DNA of 64,000 nt. Origin: Platerodrilus igneus. Taxonomy: Eukaryota > Arthropoda > Insecta > Coleoptera > Lycidae. The stretch is taken from positions 2,418,001 to 2,482,000 of the forward strand of contig JARFIW010000108.1 in the NCBI GenBank assembly GCA_036346225.1. The letters are read 5' to 3'. A model generated the notes under the pieces. The model saw only the letters and a list, made by a program, of their open reading frames with translations, ran no database searches and had not been told where the DNA came from. Shown one piece after another: positions 1 to 11,775 of the stretch. Made by a program: the position numbers and the translations under genes. Numbering within the stretch: the stretch's first letter is position 1; each line of letters opens with the position of its first letter.

Positions 1-290
1 GGTCACATCTCCGCCTTCATATAATGTCTGACTAGCCGTGGTAACTTTCGTGTTTCCTGATCTGCCCCTGCGTCGATCAATCCAACTCAGAAACTCCCAT
101 TTACTTTATTTACTTCTGTCTTCTATCTACCTCATTATAAGCAAATTTTAATGCCACAGTCAATCTTGACCTGTACTCCGCACTCCCAAGCATCAGTCCT
201 CTGGTTACAAACTTTTCCCAACAACTCAATCTATTCCTAAAAGAAATTTTCGTCACTAAACCACCCATCACAACCAACCTGTTGCTTTAA
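1..290 (+). pseudogene. C-terminal remnant of R1/I-type non-LTR retrotransposon ORF2
   Basis: The reading frame that ends at the TAA at 288-290 encodes the extreme C-terminus of a non-LTR retrotransposon ORF2. It carries a run LTSRGNF, then a degenerate cysteine region (CVDQSNSETP), then a tail ending in KEIFVTKPPITTN. The same layout is seen on the minus strand at 50,290-50,520, where the matching pieces read LTSHGKF, CPCDNSTPET and LTDILNTKPPINT, so both come from one family. A frameshift near 60 and an in-frame TAA near 138 break this copy. It is cut by the window edge. Assignment to the family is by visible similarity to the second copy; the clade is inferred. Confidence 0.7.
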
Positions 291-580
291 CACATATTCT
301 AATACTCACCCATACACACACACTTTGACATCCACACACACGCACACTTAAATCCCACAATAATACCTACGGATACCCTCAAACCACCACACTAACTCAA
401 CTTCACCCTCTCCAAACATCACCTTGAAGAATACAGCGACTACGGCGGCCCAGGAGGAGACGAGCCGTCCCACCCGCACTTCAATTATTTATTTATCTTT
501 GTCAAACGTTACCAAGATTATGCAGCTAGAAGGGGCCGATAGCCTAGGTATAAATTGAATTGAATAAAAAACCAAATGAA
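291..580 (+). mobile_element. 3' UTR and A-rich tail of the same non-LTR element
   Basis: C- and A-rich, CA-dinucleotide-containing sequence follows the stop codon. It ends with ATAGCCTAGGTA and an AATAAAAAA-type tail near 560-575. The minus-strand copy near 50,000 has ATAGCCTAGGTAGAG followed by an AATAAAAA tail, which supports this as the element's 3' terminus. Confidence 0.6.
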
Positions 581-1300
581 TAAAAGCTCATTCAGTAACT
601 TTACAAACTAAAGTGCTTTTAGTTCTAGTGTTGAAAACATTTGCAATTTAATTACGCACACAAAAACATTTGTAACTAGTTTCAGTACATAAGTTCATAT
701 CAATATTTTAACTTCTAAATAGATGTTGTGTCTGTTACTACAAAGCATTAACAAGGTGACCACCAAAAAACCAAAACACCACATAGTCATACGATATCAC
801 AGAGTCTACTTTCAGCAGTATATCGACAATGAAGGGCACAACCTGGAAGATTTACTTTTTAAAATCATACGAATTAATGCATGTCATGTAATTGTTTCAT
901 AATAATTTTTTTTGTAACTTTTAAGGTTAAAAGATTTATTTTACCCCATCTTTGTAATTAAGGAATTCTGATTAGAAAACTGGTTTTTATTTAACCAAAG
1001 AGATATTCGAAATGGACATGCAAATGCCGAACAAAATTCAAGAGTATAGAACCAGAAAAAAGTAGTATGACAGAATAACCTGAAACGCCAAGAAAATTAG
1101 GGCAAGTTTAATTTTTAATTTTTATGAAAAGATACGGGCTATATCTAAATGCGATAGATTAAAGTTTGTGTACTAGAATGCGCACTAATGATTTACTTTT
1201 CTAGCTTCTACAAGCTTGATGACCACATCCTTCAATAACGTCCTACTTTTCTCACACTTCTTTATTCAACTCACTGAAAACTGAAAGAAAAAGCATTGTG
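581..1300. other. AT-rich intergenic DNA, nothing recognised
   Basis: No convincing reading frame, RNA gene or repeat boundary is visible here on either strand. Confidence 0.5.
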
Positions 1301-1900
1301 TATCATTATTCTTCAGATTAATCGTTACACAGATTTCAATTTTCAAAATTCTTTATTTTAAAACTTGCACTTCTTAAAATTCATAATTTTCAAATTTTAA
1401 AATTTTCAGTGTTTAAAATTTTAAGCTTTCAAAATTTGATTGAAGATTGAAAATTCGACCCTGTAAGGTTACAAATTTTTATAATCACAAAGCTCTAAAA
1501 TTAAAAAACTTGAAAATTAAAAATTGAGTAAACGGGAAATTTTGAAAATGGATATGTTAAAAACAAAACTTTTAATGTTTCACATTTTGAAAATTTTAAG
1601 TTATTAATTTTCAGTGTTCAAAATGTTCAGTTTAAAGGTTTTTTCTTAGTTAACAGTATTTCAAATGCTGAGGAATACTAAGTATCAAATTCCCTAGTTT
1701 TCAAAATTTCCAGTTTTCATAATTACCAAATTTTTTAATTTCTAGTTCCAAGTTTCAAATTCTAAAAACTCCAAAATTTTCCGTTACCTCTAATTTTAAC
1801 AATGTGCTATTTTCAAAACAAGTAATTTTCAAAATCTACAAAATTTCTAAATTTCAAAATTTTTAAAGTTGGAAATTTGAAAATTGGAACTTAAATGGTG
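1300..1900. repeat. Low-complexity TTTTCAAAATT-type degenerate repeat
   Basis: Short variants of TTTCAAAATTT and TTGAAAATT recur about every 10-25 bases on both strands, without a fixed period. A similar GAACTTGGAA-type recurrence is seen at 60,470-60,560. This looks like an old degenerate simple repeat rather than coding DNA. Confidence 0.6.
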
Positions 1901-2015
1901 GAAGGTTAGAAAACTTAAAATTTTTAACAACAGTGGGTTTGAAAATTTAAAGATCAGAAGTAGACGTTGTAACCGGGGAGAAGCACAGAGGGACTCTGGT
2001 TCTTCACCTCCACAG

Positions 2016-2172
2016 CCCACCTTCCACCTTCCACATTCCACCTACCACCTTCCATCTTCCGCTTTCACCTTCCGCCTTTTATCTTCCGCCTACCACCTCC
2101 CACCCCCCTCCGTCCACTTTCCACCTTCCACCTTCCGGCTTCTACCTTCCACCTTTCACCTTCCACCAACTT
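2016..2172 (+). repeat. TTCCACC pyrimidine-rich tandem tract
   Basis: Imperfect 7-14 base units built on CTTCCACC are repeated about twenty times, giving a strongly strand-asymmetric pyrimidine tract. Open frames through it on either strand are artefacts of the repeat. Confidence 0.8.
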
Positions 2173-2255
2173 GAAAATCATATACTAAGTTTTCAACTTT
2201 GTCCAGATATACGTTTAAGGGAAACATTCGCGATTACTTCGTAACGTTCATTTTA

Positions 2256-2622
2256 ACGTTAATTTTTATTTTAATTTTTACTTTAATTTTTACTTTAATT
2301 TTTACTTTAATTTTTACTTTAATTTTTACTTTAATTTTTACTTTAATTTTTACTTTAATTTTTACTTTAATTTTTACTTTAATTTTTACTTTAATTTTTA
2401 CTTTAATTTTTACTTTAATTTTTACTTTAATTTTTACTTTAATTTTTACTTTAATTTTACTTTAATTTTACTTTAATTTTACTTTAATTTTACTTTAATT
2501 TTACTTTAATTTTTACTTTAATTTTTACTTTAATTTTTACTTTAATTTTTACTTTAATTTTTACTTTAATTTTTACTTTAATTTTTACTTTAATTTTTAC
2601 TTTAATTTTTACTTTAATTTAC
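2256..2622 (+). repeat. 12-bp minisatellite (ACTTTAATTTTT)n
   Basis: About thirty near-identical copies of ACTTTAATTTTT stand in tandem. Most units are 12 bp; a run near 2,450-2,510 uses an 11-bp variant one T shorter. Because 12 is a multiple of three, the repeat stays open and translates as a monotonous IFTL peptide, which should not be taken for a gene. Confidence 0.95.
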
Positions 2623-2639
2623 TTCATAATATATTGCAA

Positions 2640-5535
2640 TGAATAATAAAACATGTTACGGTATTCCGCGCAAACACAAACGAAAACAGTAAAAGCAAGT
2701 AAGGAAATCGTTTACGCCGAATACCGCAACAAAACGGGGGATAGAATGGTAGAATTGGGCTAGCTCAAAAACGTCGGAGAGGGGCGAGGGTGAAAACAAG
2801 AACACATTGGAAACCTCTGAGATACTCTATTGATAACACTGAATCTTGGAGGATTATTTACAAAGCAATAAAATAAATAAGTTGCGTAATCGTGATTGTG
2901 TCATAACATATAAAAATTGGTAATCAAATATAACATCTTATAATCTACATACTTACTTAATGGTTTACCTTATATACATATAAAAGAAAATTAAGCATAA
3001 ACTGTACAGTAAATCTAGAAAAAGAAATATACCTAAATTATATGCACATGCTGCTTTGTGAAGTGCACCTCCTCAGAAAGAATATAACATTAAAATTAGA
3101 CACCCTAACTTAAATTAATCATATATTAAATACTTTTAAATTGAGGCATAAGTTCAGAAAGACAAAAGAAACAGTAAAACGGACTCCAACATAACCATTG
3201 ATTAATTAATTTTTAATTTATAGAATACTAACATCGTACATCGTGCATGTAAGTTGTGTAACGGGGTGGTGCCAATTTATCGGATAATTATAAGCAATAG
3301 CAGCAAATAAAAAGTTTATTCTTTACGGCAGCATACAAGAATTATGAAAATAGGAAAACTGTACCTTGAACAATCAGCTTCATGCTGGTCTCATCTAAAG
3401 GCTGGAAAAATGCGGCTGCATTTGTCTATGGGCTGGCTGCATGTTGGAACCACCAACTTCACTTATACAAGCACAGGGAGCATTTCTAATAGCGCGACTT
3501 TACAACAGGTATCTCCGGTAAGAGGATGTTGTATTCAATCTTTAATAGTGTCTCTCAAAACACGGTCTCTATTTTATAAGGCCAGAATCATGTATGGGGT
3601 AGGGTATTTGATTTTCAAAGATATCGCCGAATTACTATGTGTGCAGAATTTCCAGACAACAGCCGGCGAAATACAAACTGTAGCAGCTTGCCAACAAGCA
3701 GATAACGCAATTATCAAAGGGTTTTAAACAAAGGAAAACAATTTTGTTACTTTGTAACATCTTAGCAGCTGCAGAATACTAGATAACAAATCCATTGTAA
3801 GCAGATATAGGCAGGTGGTAAGTAGTCTTATCTTTTAGAAGAAAGCTGCAGCTTTTAATTAAAATGTAATCACTGCAGGTGCTAGGAAATACTGCAACTA
3901 CTTTGTAACGCAATGTTTCCTAGGCAGCTGTTTGATTTTATAAAGTAAACCTTTGTATAGAGTAATTACTTGAAAAATTTTATTAAATACTACTAATTCA
4001 AATGGCGGGAAATCGAGTTTGTTGAGGAATTTTAGGGCATTTTAAAAATAAATGCAGAAAAATTTGTTTGCAAGGTTTTGAACGTAACAAACATATATTC
4101 AAATTTACACGCGATTGAATTTCCTGCGGTGTCAAATGCGTTTCAAATTTTAAAGTTAACACGTACCTCGTGGTTATCCTAGTTTCATTTCGGGGTGACG
4201 TCCAGATCTCTTCTTGTTTGGTTAGCGATAGCTTTCTTATCGACGAAGCGCCGATATTTTGTAGATTCGTAGAGGAAAGGTAACGAAAAGAAAATGGACC
4301 ACTATGTCAACTGTCCAAACTTTACGAAAACACGTTTACACTCGAGGAAGATCGGTATTAAAGTCTGCTAATTTTGACGTATAGGCTGCCACGAACCATC
4401 ATCTCCCCTTCAAGGTAGGTTAATGTTCTGACGCAAATTGGTGGGAACAGCTGCACGTTAAGCATGGAAAATGCAATCCTTGCAACTTCCTAATACAACA
4501 AATTATAAATTAATGTCTAGACTAATGTGAAAAACCTAATCTTTGTGTGGTTTTTACGTAACACTTATTTTAAACATAATAATACTGGAGAATTCCCCGA
4601 GCGGGGTTTATAGATCCCCTAAACCTAAATAATACAATATAAGGACGAGTCTTTCTGAAAAAAAAGCGCAATAGCTTTGGCTAAAAAATTATGTTACGTT
4701 ATTGAAAGCGACAATATAACTGCACAACTGAAAATTATGTCAGTATGAACCAGGTATATAATCCCTTAAAAGACTAATCATATTGGGAAGATATGTCACA
4801 TTTTCTAAAGGCGCCAGTGCGCTCGGTACTCTTGCCAAAATGTTGAGTAAGTTGTACAAGTCACAAAATAACTGCTGTTTAGTGTATAGTGTATAGAGAA
4901 CGGCAATACAAGAAAGTTGACTAGCTTGCAAATTAAATTGTCCAAAAAACAAAAAGAAAGAGAAAATTTGATAAAGTATGCGATTTTGTCTTTAGTTTTA
5001 ACTATTTACTTGTAAATTAATTGTAGATGGTAGAGGAGGAAGAGAACCAAAATAAAGTAAAAATTTTGCACAGGTGCTACATTAAGGCAGGTAATACATA
5101 TCTTACACAATCTGCAACAGTATATTCTACAATCTCAAGAGACATTATTTTGAAATCGGGTCTAATTAATACACGTAACATTTGCCCAGAAGTTGTAAGA
5201 CAATGCTTAAATATTGGGAACAAACTCAAAATGAATTAAGAAAGCTGGAGTTGGTAACCTTAGCGTACACCATGCGCAAAGGGGTTTCACTAAACATTGA
5301 ATATATGCCTAGTAAAAAATGTTTCGGATCATTTAAAACCAAGAGTCTTACAACCTAAGCCTTCCGAAGAGTTTCGAAGATTACTGAAGACTTTCGAACT
5401 ACTTCAAACTGTACAAATTGTTCATTTTTAACTATTTAACTTTCATATTTATGTATCTATAAACTTTTTAATTGTTTATGCTTATACATATTAAAAATAA
5501 TAGAACCAAGTCTACATACATTGTCTAAGAAGTCA
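2640..5535. other. Intergenic DNA with no recognisable gene
   Basis: The longest open frames are 127 codons at 3,344-3,727 (+) and 70 codons at 5,027-5,239 (+) and 4,740-4,952 (-). None shows a domain, a motif or compositional support, and I could not link them to any element. The end of this stretch just before 5,560 probably includes LTR sequence of the Ty3-type remnant that follows. Confidence 0.5.
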
Positions 5536-5562
5536 GACGCCGTCCACCCGAACAGTAACAAG

Positions 5563-5580
5563 TGGCGTCCAACGTGATTG
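5563..5580 (+). promoter_or_regulatory. Putative tRNA-Lys-type primer binding site of a Ty3-type element
   Basis: TGGCGTCCAACGTG lies two bases after a CA that could end an LTR. It differs by one base from the start of TGGCGCCCAACGTGG, the form complementary to the 3' end of a lysine tRNA. A gag-like frame starts 50 bases further on. The LTR boundaries could not be fixed. Confidence 0.5.
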
Positions 5581-5632
5581 GGCCGTCTTCACAGAAGATT
5601 TTGCAAACAGCACGCTTGCAAGAACCATCAAC

Positions 5633-6330
5633 ATGCCCGAGACAAGGAGTCAAGCAGCATCAAACGTCCAGCCGAACACCATCGCCTCCAACCCAGGAGG
5701 ACACACAACCACCAACAGTTCTGGGACTGCAACAACCAGGTGGCGCTCAACAAACAGAACAAACCAGCAAACTGGCCACGATCAAGGCTCTAGTGGAAAA
5801 CCTCTACAATATCACCACAGGGACCACCAAAACAAAGAAACCTGTATTTTCCGGCACCCTCCTGGAGGATCCCGCAGAATTCCTCCAACAGATGGAAGTT
5901 ATGGGGACTGACGTACCGACAACAACCGCCCAACTACAAAGCCCAGTAATCACATGGTGGGCACCATTCTAGGTGTTCCAACCCAGCTACGGCGAGTTTA
6001 AGGCATTCTTCCTGGAAAAATACAATAGTTCAACTAGTTCAGGACGAAAATAACAGCAGACTATTACGCACAGAAGCAGACGGCATCTCAATCAATAGCC
6101 GCCTTCTTCGACACCAAGGCACGGCAAGCGCGCCGCCTAAACATACAAATCGGCCACGACATAAAACTGTTCACCGACCTCCTCCTTCCAGCATTGAGAA
6201 ATCCAATTCAGTGGCACATGCCGACAACTCTACGGGAAATGCTGTCCCGCCTCTCTAGGATAGAAGCAAACGAAAAAGAGGCAGCAAAAGAGACAACTGT
6301 CCCCACGCCAGCAGCAGATTTCTACGCACA
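5633..6330 (+). pseudogene. Ty3-type gag remnant
   Basis: The frame starts with MPETRSQ and runs through a proline/glutamine-rich N-terminus. It then carries a capsid-like stretch (ATIKALVENLYN, KKPVFSGTLLEDPAEFLQQM, AFFDTKARQARRLN, PALRNPIQWHMP, LSRLSRIEANEKE) typical of retrotransposon gag. At least two frameshifts split it between 5,900 and 6,200, and homology stops near 6,330. No pol follows. A start of the same style (MPVTRG) occurs at 53,718 behind another lysine-type primer binding site, which suggests related elements. Confidence 0.65.
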
Positions 6331-6540
6331 ACGGAGCTGCTACGAAGGTGCGAATTTTGTTAGAAATTGTTTCCAATTTTGTGTAAACAAACTGTTTATG
6401 CTCTCAGAGTAACTGCAACCTTAGCTTTAAACCTTGCAAAATTATACACAAGAAACATCTGCTAAGTTATTTTCTACCTATCAAATCTCAATAAATAGAA
6501 CTTCCGCTGGGCTGACTTGAAGCGACACAACGGGTAAATA

Positions 6541-6545
6541 CGGGG
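6541..6545 (+). repeat. Left target-site duplication of BEL/Pao insertion (CGGGG)
   Basis: CGGGG immediately precedes the 5' LTR and is repeated directly after the 3' LTR at 12,177-12,181. A 5-bp duplication is normal for BEL/Pao elements. Confidence 0.85.
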
Positions 6546-6945
6546 TGTTCGGTCTCTTTGTTGCACGTTTGCGTGTTTAATTTTAAGTCGTAAATTTGTA
6601 GTCGTAAATCTAATAGTAAAACTGTCATCCCTTGTTCCCTTATATCCTGCCATAAAAATTCCTTCTGCATCTGTGAATAAGTTGGACTAAGAGTAGTGAA
6701 CAAACACTTTCTTATGAATATTGAAGCAGAACGGTCGTCGGTTTCTTCGTTCGATATCGTAAGTTAGTCAAGTGCCGCAGTCTTTATTTGTGAAACCCCT
6801 AAAAACACAGTGCAAGTGTAATGTAACACAGACTCAATTCGAATACAGTCCACTTGGTTGAAGGAAGAGGAACTGCAGTTTAGAAAAACAAAACACCGCG
6901 GAGGTAAATCGATATATAAATTTATAAGACCCCCGCGCGTGAACA
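6546..6945 (+). repeat. BEL/Pao 5' LTR
   Basis: Starts TGTTCGGTCTC and ends GCGCGTGAACA. It aligns end to end with 11,776-12,176. Differences include TGTTC/TATTC at the first bases, TTGTTG/TTGTCG, TATGAAT/TATGGAT, TCGATA/TCGGTA, ACCCCT/ACCACT, GTAAATC/GTAAGTC and one extra C near the 3' end. Confidence 0.92.
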
Positions 6946-7453
6946 AAATTGGCCTTCATCACCGGATCTTTAATTAAATAATTAGTTCCATCCTTTAAGC
7001 TCCTTATACTTAAATTTATAAAATTGTCGTAGTTTTTATTATGGTTAAACGTGTTACACAGAAAAAAACATCTTGCTTGCAAATTGAATGCTAAATACAT
7101 CTGGTTATAACGGTAGATTTTACAATACATTCCTTATCCTTTGTGGCAAAGATTAGGGTCGTCATCGTCGGTATCTTTTTATGTAAACTATTTATGAGGG
7201 TTATTGTATCCTAAATCTTTACCTTATTTGTCACATCAAGTTGGAGCAACCATTCGGGTTCATGCAACTTGTATAACAATGGGGTTATTGGTATTTATTT
7301 GAAACCTTAAAAGCTTTGTCGGGCAAGCACTGTAGTTAGTTGCATTTTTCTATTAATAATTAATATCGTAGATGAATTTGTAATTTAGCGTATTCAAGTC
7401 ACGCATTGTTTTTACATTAATTTTTATTGTCGTTCATTAATCATTAATTAAAT
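6946..7453 (+). other. BEL/Pao leader between 5' LTR and gag
   Basis: About 500 bases without a significant open frame separate the LTR from the gag ATG. The primer binding site must start within the first few bases (AAATTGGCC...), but I could not match it to a tRNA with confidence. Confidence 0.5.
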
Positions 7454-8630
7454 ATGGTTATATCAATTGATAAAGCTATTCTTGAAGCTAAATTTGTAGT
7501 TAAAAGGTTGGATCACATATACAGCAAAATCAACCAACCGGAAAACGTATCGATTGCTTTAATTAGAACGTCGATTAAAACTGTCGAACAGATTGAAACG
7601 CTTTTCAAATCCTTTTGCAAGGATATTTTCTTTGATGAAGAAAGTGAACAATTGGATGAATTTTCTGCTCTTAGGGTAAAAATCGATGATTATCTATTAG
7701 ATATTCGTATTATCGCTGAACAATGCGAATTAGATCGGGTAGAAAATAAGTCAAAGGTGGAAAATATGAATAATTCTTTTTCGTCGAAGTGTGGAGGAGT
7801 TCGCTTGAAACATCTTTCTGTCCCACGCTTCTCCGGACGAATTTCAGATTTTGAGAGTTACAATGCAATTTATAAGCGGTTGATTCATGATAATGTCAGT
7901 TTGTCACCCGTTGAAAAATTTTGCCATCTCGTTGATACATTAGATGAGTCGTCGCGTGCGTTGATAAAACACTTGCCATTAAATGATTATGCATACGAGG
8001 AAGCCTATAAAATCATTACTAATCGTTTTCAGTCCAAGAGGTTATTACTTTCAACATATTTTAATGCTCTCGAAAAATGCCCTAAGGTCAGTTCCTCAGA
8101 CTCGCATGCGGAACTCCGGCAATTAATTAGTTGTTTTGATGAAAATATATTCGCGTTAAGGCAGATGGAAATAGATTTATTAGATTTCATGTTGTTTAAT
8201 CTGTTATCGAAAAAATTAGATATAAACATTTTAAAGCGTTTCGAATTAGTAAATAATGACGAAATTCCTTCGTTTAAAGATTTAAGGTCGTACATTGAAA
8301 AACAATGTAAAGTGTTGGAAATAAATGACATTGCTTCAGGAACATGCTTAAAATCTTGAGACTCCGTTAAAGAAAGAGAAAAAGGAAGGTTCGTTAGCAC
8401 TTCGGCTAAAACTTCTTTAGTTGGTACCACCAATGATGTTAAAAATTGTAGTTTCTGTCAAGCAGTTTCTCGATAAAACCCCTCAAGAAAGATTTGAGGT
8501 GGTAAAGCTTAAAAATCTTTGTATCAAATGCTTAAATACTTCACATTCGATGAAAAATTGTACGTTAGATTAGTCGTGTAGGAAATGTCATCAGTCGCAC
8601 AATTCGTTGCTTCACTTCGATAAACAAGAA
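7454..8630 (+). pseudogene. BEL/Pao gag with C-terminal zinc knuckles, broken
   Basis: The ATG at 7,454 opens a 301-codon frame. Its middle carries the conserved Pao gag block (HLSVPRFSGRISDFESY, then KFCHLVDTLDESSRAL and AYKIITNRF), matching the family known as DUF1759. A TGA at 8,357 is followed, after one more frame change, by cysteine/histidine pairs (CSFC, CIKCLNTSH, SCRKCHQSHNSLLH) that make the zinc-knuckle part. Gag would form the virus-like particle and bind element RNA. A stop at 8,476 and another near 8,572 also interrupt the knuckle region. Confidence 0.9.
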
Positions 8631-9275
8631 AAATCGGTGTCGCCACGCCGACAAACCCATCGTCAAAGGTCAGCGTCTTCTTGGAGAGCGGCGCCTAGAC
8701 TTACTTCTACTAGTAGACCTAGTGAAGACAATCTGTCGTCGTCGGTTGTGCATGAACAACCTGCCACTAGCTCGTTGATTTCGACATCATTAGAACACAC
8801 AACCACGCTGTTAGCTACGGCAATGGTGTCAATGCTTGATTATACAAGAACATTGCAGTCTGTTCGTGTAATATTAGATAACGGATCCATGGAAAGTTTT
8901 ATGACTGAAAGGTGCCGTCAGAAATTAGGTTTAAGGAAACGGAGAGCCAATGTCACTGTTCAAGGACTTGGCTTGAATTCGTCGTTGGTGTCTGGTGCAC
9001 TATCATGTGTAGTCAGCCCCTCGGGAGCACGGTCTCCAGCATATGGAATTGATTGTTATATTTTACCTAACATTTGTAATCAATTACCTTCGTCGTCGAT
9101 AGGGGTCAAGGAATGGTCGCATACTCGAGGTTTGGCCTTAGCTGATCCTAATTTTAATGTTCCTGGTAAAATTGACATGCTACTCGGAGCGGAAATCTTT
9201 GCTCGGGTTTTGTTGAATGAGTCTCGTTGGGGTGTCGCTAACGAGCCAGTTGCTATTAAAACAACCTTTGGTTGA
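8607..9275 (+). pseudogene. BEL/Pao aspartic protease region
   Basis: The 222-codon frame contains the protease flap-and-catalytic segment SVRVILDNGSMESFM followed by a Gly-rich loop, then IDMLLGAEIFARVL, which is the second conserved block. The catalytic triplet, normally D-S-G, reads D-N-G here. The frame ends at TGA 9,273-9,275 inside TTFG-stop-VLTG, where the family usually has a Trp, so this is probably a TGG to TGA change. The protease would cleave the gag-pol polyprotein; as it stands the product is truncated. Confidence 0.85.
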
Positions 9276-9321
9276 GTTTTAACGGGAAAGGTCGTTTCCC
9301 CGAATAGTTTCTATTACGTCG

Positions 9322-10512
9322 TTGTGTGCTTTCATTGAGGCTTTAGACAGCGACATTCGTCGATTTTGGGAATTAGAAAATATTCCCTTCAAAAAACACA
9401 TTTCTCCTGAAGAAGAAAGGTGTGAAAATCAATTTGTGGAAAATTATAGACGTAACAAGGACGGTCGTTTTGTAGTGTCCTTGCCCTTTAAAATTTCGGA
9501 ACCCTCATTTGTGGGTACGAGATCAATTTGTATTAAAAGATTTTTGTCGTTAGAACGTCGTTTGTTAAAAAATCCTGAATTGTATTCAGATTATAAAAAA
9601 TTTATGGAGGATTATTTGACAAGCGGTCACATGGTTCAAGTGAAATCGCCTGAAAATTCGTCGGGTTATGAAAAAATGTATTACATTCCCCATCATGCTG
9701 TACATAAGCGGGATAGCACTACCACCAAATTGCGTGTGGTTTTCGATGCTTCGTGTCAGGATCAATCTGGAAAGGCGTTAAATGATAGCTTGGCCATTGG
9801 TCCTGCTTTGCAAAAGGACATTGCAGTTTTGTTATTGCACTTTCGTGTACATCCTATCGTAATTACAACTGACATTAAACAAATGTAACGGCAGATTTTG
9901 GTTAAAGATACTCATCGTGATTATCAACGTATCGTCTGGAGATTTTCTCCGTCAGATCCTATTATGGACTTTAAATTAAATACTGTAACTTATGGAGTTT
10001 CGTCGTCGCCTTTTTTGGCCTTGCGTACTGTTCAAGAATTGGCAAGGTTAGAGTTGATTAATTTTCCTTTCGCGTCATCGGTATTGGCGAGCGATACCTA
10101 TGTTGATGACTTAGTCACTGGATGCAATTCGCTTAAAGCTGCTAATCAATTAATTGGTGAATTGAATAGTATTTGCACTAGTGGTGGTTTTCAATTAAGA
10201 AAATGGAGTAGTAATTGCCCGGAAGTGATGTCCAACTTGAGGGAGTCCCTGTCCAGTACGGACGCAATTACATTTCAAGATAAAGATAGTGGTTCAATAA
10301 AAATTTTGGGCCTTTCGTGGCGTGCTCTTACAGATGCATTTTTATACAACTTAGACGTTGAAGAGCGCACTTGCACTAAGCGTAATATTTTGTCGGCTAT
10401 CGCAAAAATTTTTGATCCTCTCGGTTTGATAGCACCTGTAGTACTGTTCGCTAAACGTTTAGTTCAAGATCTTTGGCTTTTAGGTCTCGGTGGGACCAAG
10501 GGCCTCCATTGA
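9322..10512 (+). pseudogene. BEL/Pao reverse transcriptase, broken
   Basis: Conserved Pao RT blocks appear in order: RFWELENIPF, GRFVVSLPFK, YYIPHHAVHK, LRVVFDASCQ, ITTDIKQM, VTYGVSSSPFLALRT and the catalytic box TYVDDLVTG at about 10,100, then FDPLGLIAPV. The frame is cut by a TAA at 9,886, just after DIKQM, where relatives have Tyr, so one substitution explains it. Another frameshift lies near 10,480. The enzyme would copy element RNA to DNA in the particle. Confidence 0.9.
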
Positions 10513-11120
10513 AGTCATACAAAATGGAAACATTTTTGGGTGAATTGCCAGCGGTTTCGAACATTGAGATTTCGCGTCGCATCGTATGTCATAATTTTAA
10601 AAGGGTGGAGTTGCATGGATTCTGTGATGCTTCTGAAGCCGGGTATGCAGCTGTCATCTATTTCCGTTCGTTCGATCTAGAAGGTAATATTACCATTTCA
10701 TTAGTATGCGCAAAATCGAAGGTTGCTCCTACTAATCGCGTTTCATTGCCCCGTCTCGAATTGAGTGCTGCCGTACTCTTGGCAGATTTAGTAGATTTCG
10801 TCAAAATACTTATAAAGATATTTTATCATTTAGTAATATTTTCGCGTGGTCAGATTCTACTGTTGTTTTGTCTTGGATTCGGTCTTCCTCGCATAAGTAG
10901 AAGACATTCGTTAGCAATCGTATTTCGCATATTCAAGAACGTATTCCTCCATCTTCGTGGTTTCATGTTAAGTCCCAGGATAACCCTGCGGATTGTGCCT
11001 CACGTGGACTTTTGGCTTCAGAGTTGGTTCATCATCCATTATGGTGGACAGGACCTTCCTGGTTAGTGCGTCGTAATGAAGAATGGCCAGTAACATCGCT
11101 GCCAAAACTTATCGACCCAT
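10473..11120 (+). pseudogene. BEL/Pao RNase H region
   Basis: HGFCDASEAGYAAVIYF supplies the first catalytic Asp. PRLELSAAVLL supplies the Glu block. After a frameshift at about 10,830, FAWSDSTVVLSWI supplies the next Asp, and WFHVKSQDNPADCASRG then LWWTGPSWL completes the family-specific C-terminal block. The order and spacing match the Pao RNase H. At least two frame changes disable it. Confidence 0.85.
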
Positions 11121-11159
11121 CTCGGATGGACATCGAATATCGCACTCTGTCGTTAACAG

Positions 11160-11653
11160 TCGTTATGTCTGACAATTTCTTAGATATGTTGTTGGATAAA
11201 TTTTCAAAACTGCAGAAAATTTGTAGGATTATTACATGTATTCGTCATTTCATTCGTAATGTTCAATGTCCAGATTTGCGTTCAAAATATTCTGATAGTT
11301 TGTCTCTAGCTCAACAGCAAGAGGCTATACAGTTGTTTTTTCCCAAGACATTGCAAATATTAAAACTGGAAAACTTGTTAGTAAACAACTTCGTAGCCTT
11401 AGTCCGTTTCTAGATAGTCGTGATTTGTTGAGGGTGGGCGGTCGCCTACGTAATTCTGACTTGTCGCATGATGCAAAATTTCCAATTTTGCTTCCTCGGT
11501 CGCATCGGTTGACTGAAATTATTATCTTAGATTGCCATGAAAGACATTTACATCCTGGTAGGGACGGTATCGTTCAAATACCTACCATCAAGACAGCCCA
11601 AGGGTTAGTTAAACGTCCTCTGGTGAAACTATGTTTACTGCCAGTTACTTGAT
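11160..11653 (+). pseudogene. BEL/Pao integrase, zinc-binding start joined to C-terminal tail
   Basis: LLRVGGRLRNSDL, the LP-R-H block and HERHLHPG are the integrase N-terminal H2C2 part, with only the His half present. It then runs directly into TIKTAQGLVKRPLVKL, which resembles the distal tail of Pao integrases. The two Cys of the zinc site and the whole D,D,E catalytic core that normally lie between are missing. The simplest reading is an internal deletion of several hundred bases that fused the two ends in frame. This copy cannot integrate by itself. Confidence 0.8.
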
Positions 11654-11775
11654 ATTTAATGGTATGTACACGTATATTCACTTATATAAGTTTGTCGGTT
11701 AGGTTTCTTAGTTAATAGCTCTAATTAGTTTTAAATATAAAATAAGTTAGTTCATACTTATTTTGGTGGACGGGA

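Noticed and set aside
2199..2465. 88-codon open frame with IFTL repeats, membrane-like
   Set aside because: It is the translation of a 12-bp minisatellite; the period is a multiple of three, so the frame stays open by default.
3344..3727. 127-codon plus-strand frame
   Set aside because: No domain, no codon-usage or repeat support, no neighbour; frames of this size are expected by chance over a 64-kb window.
5027..5239. 70-codon frame MVEEEENQ...
   Set aside because: Too short and without recognisable features; kept only as part of the intergenic description.
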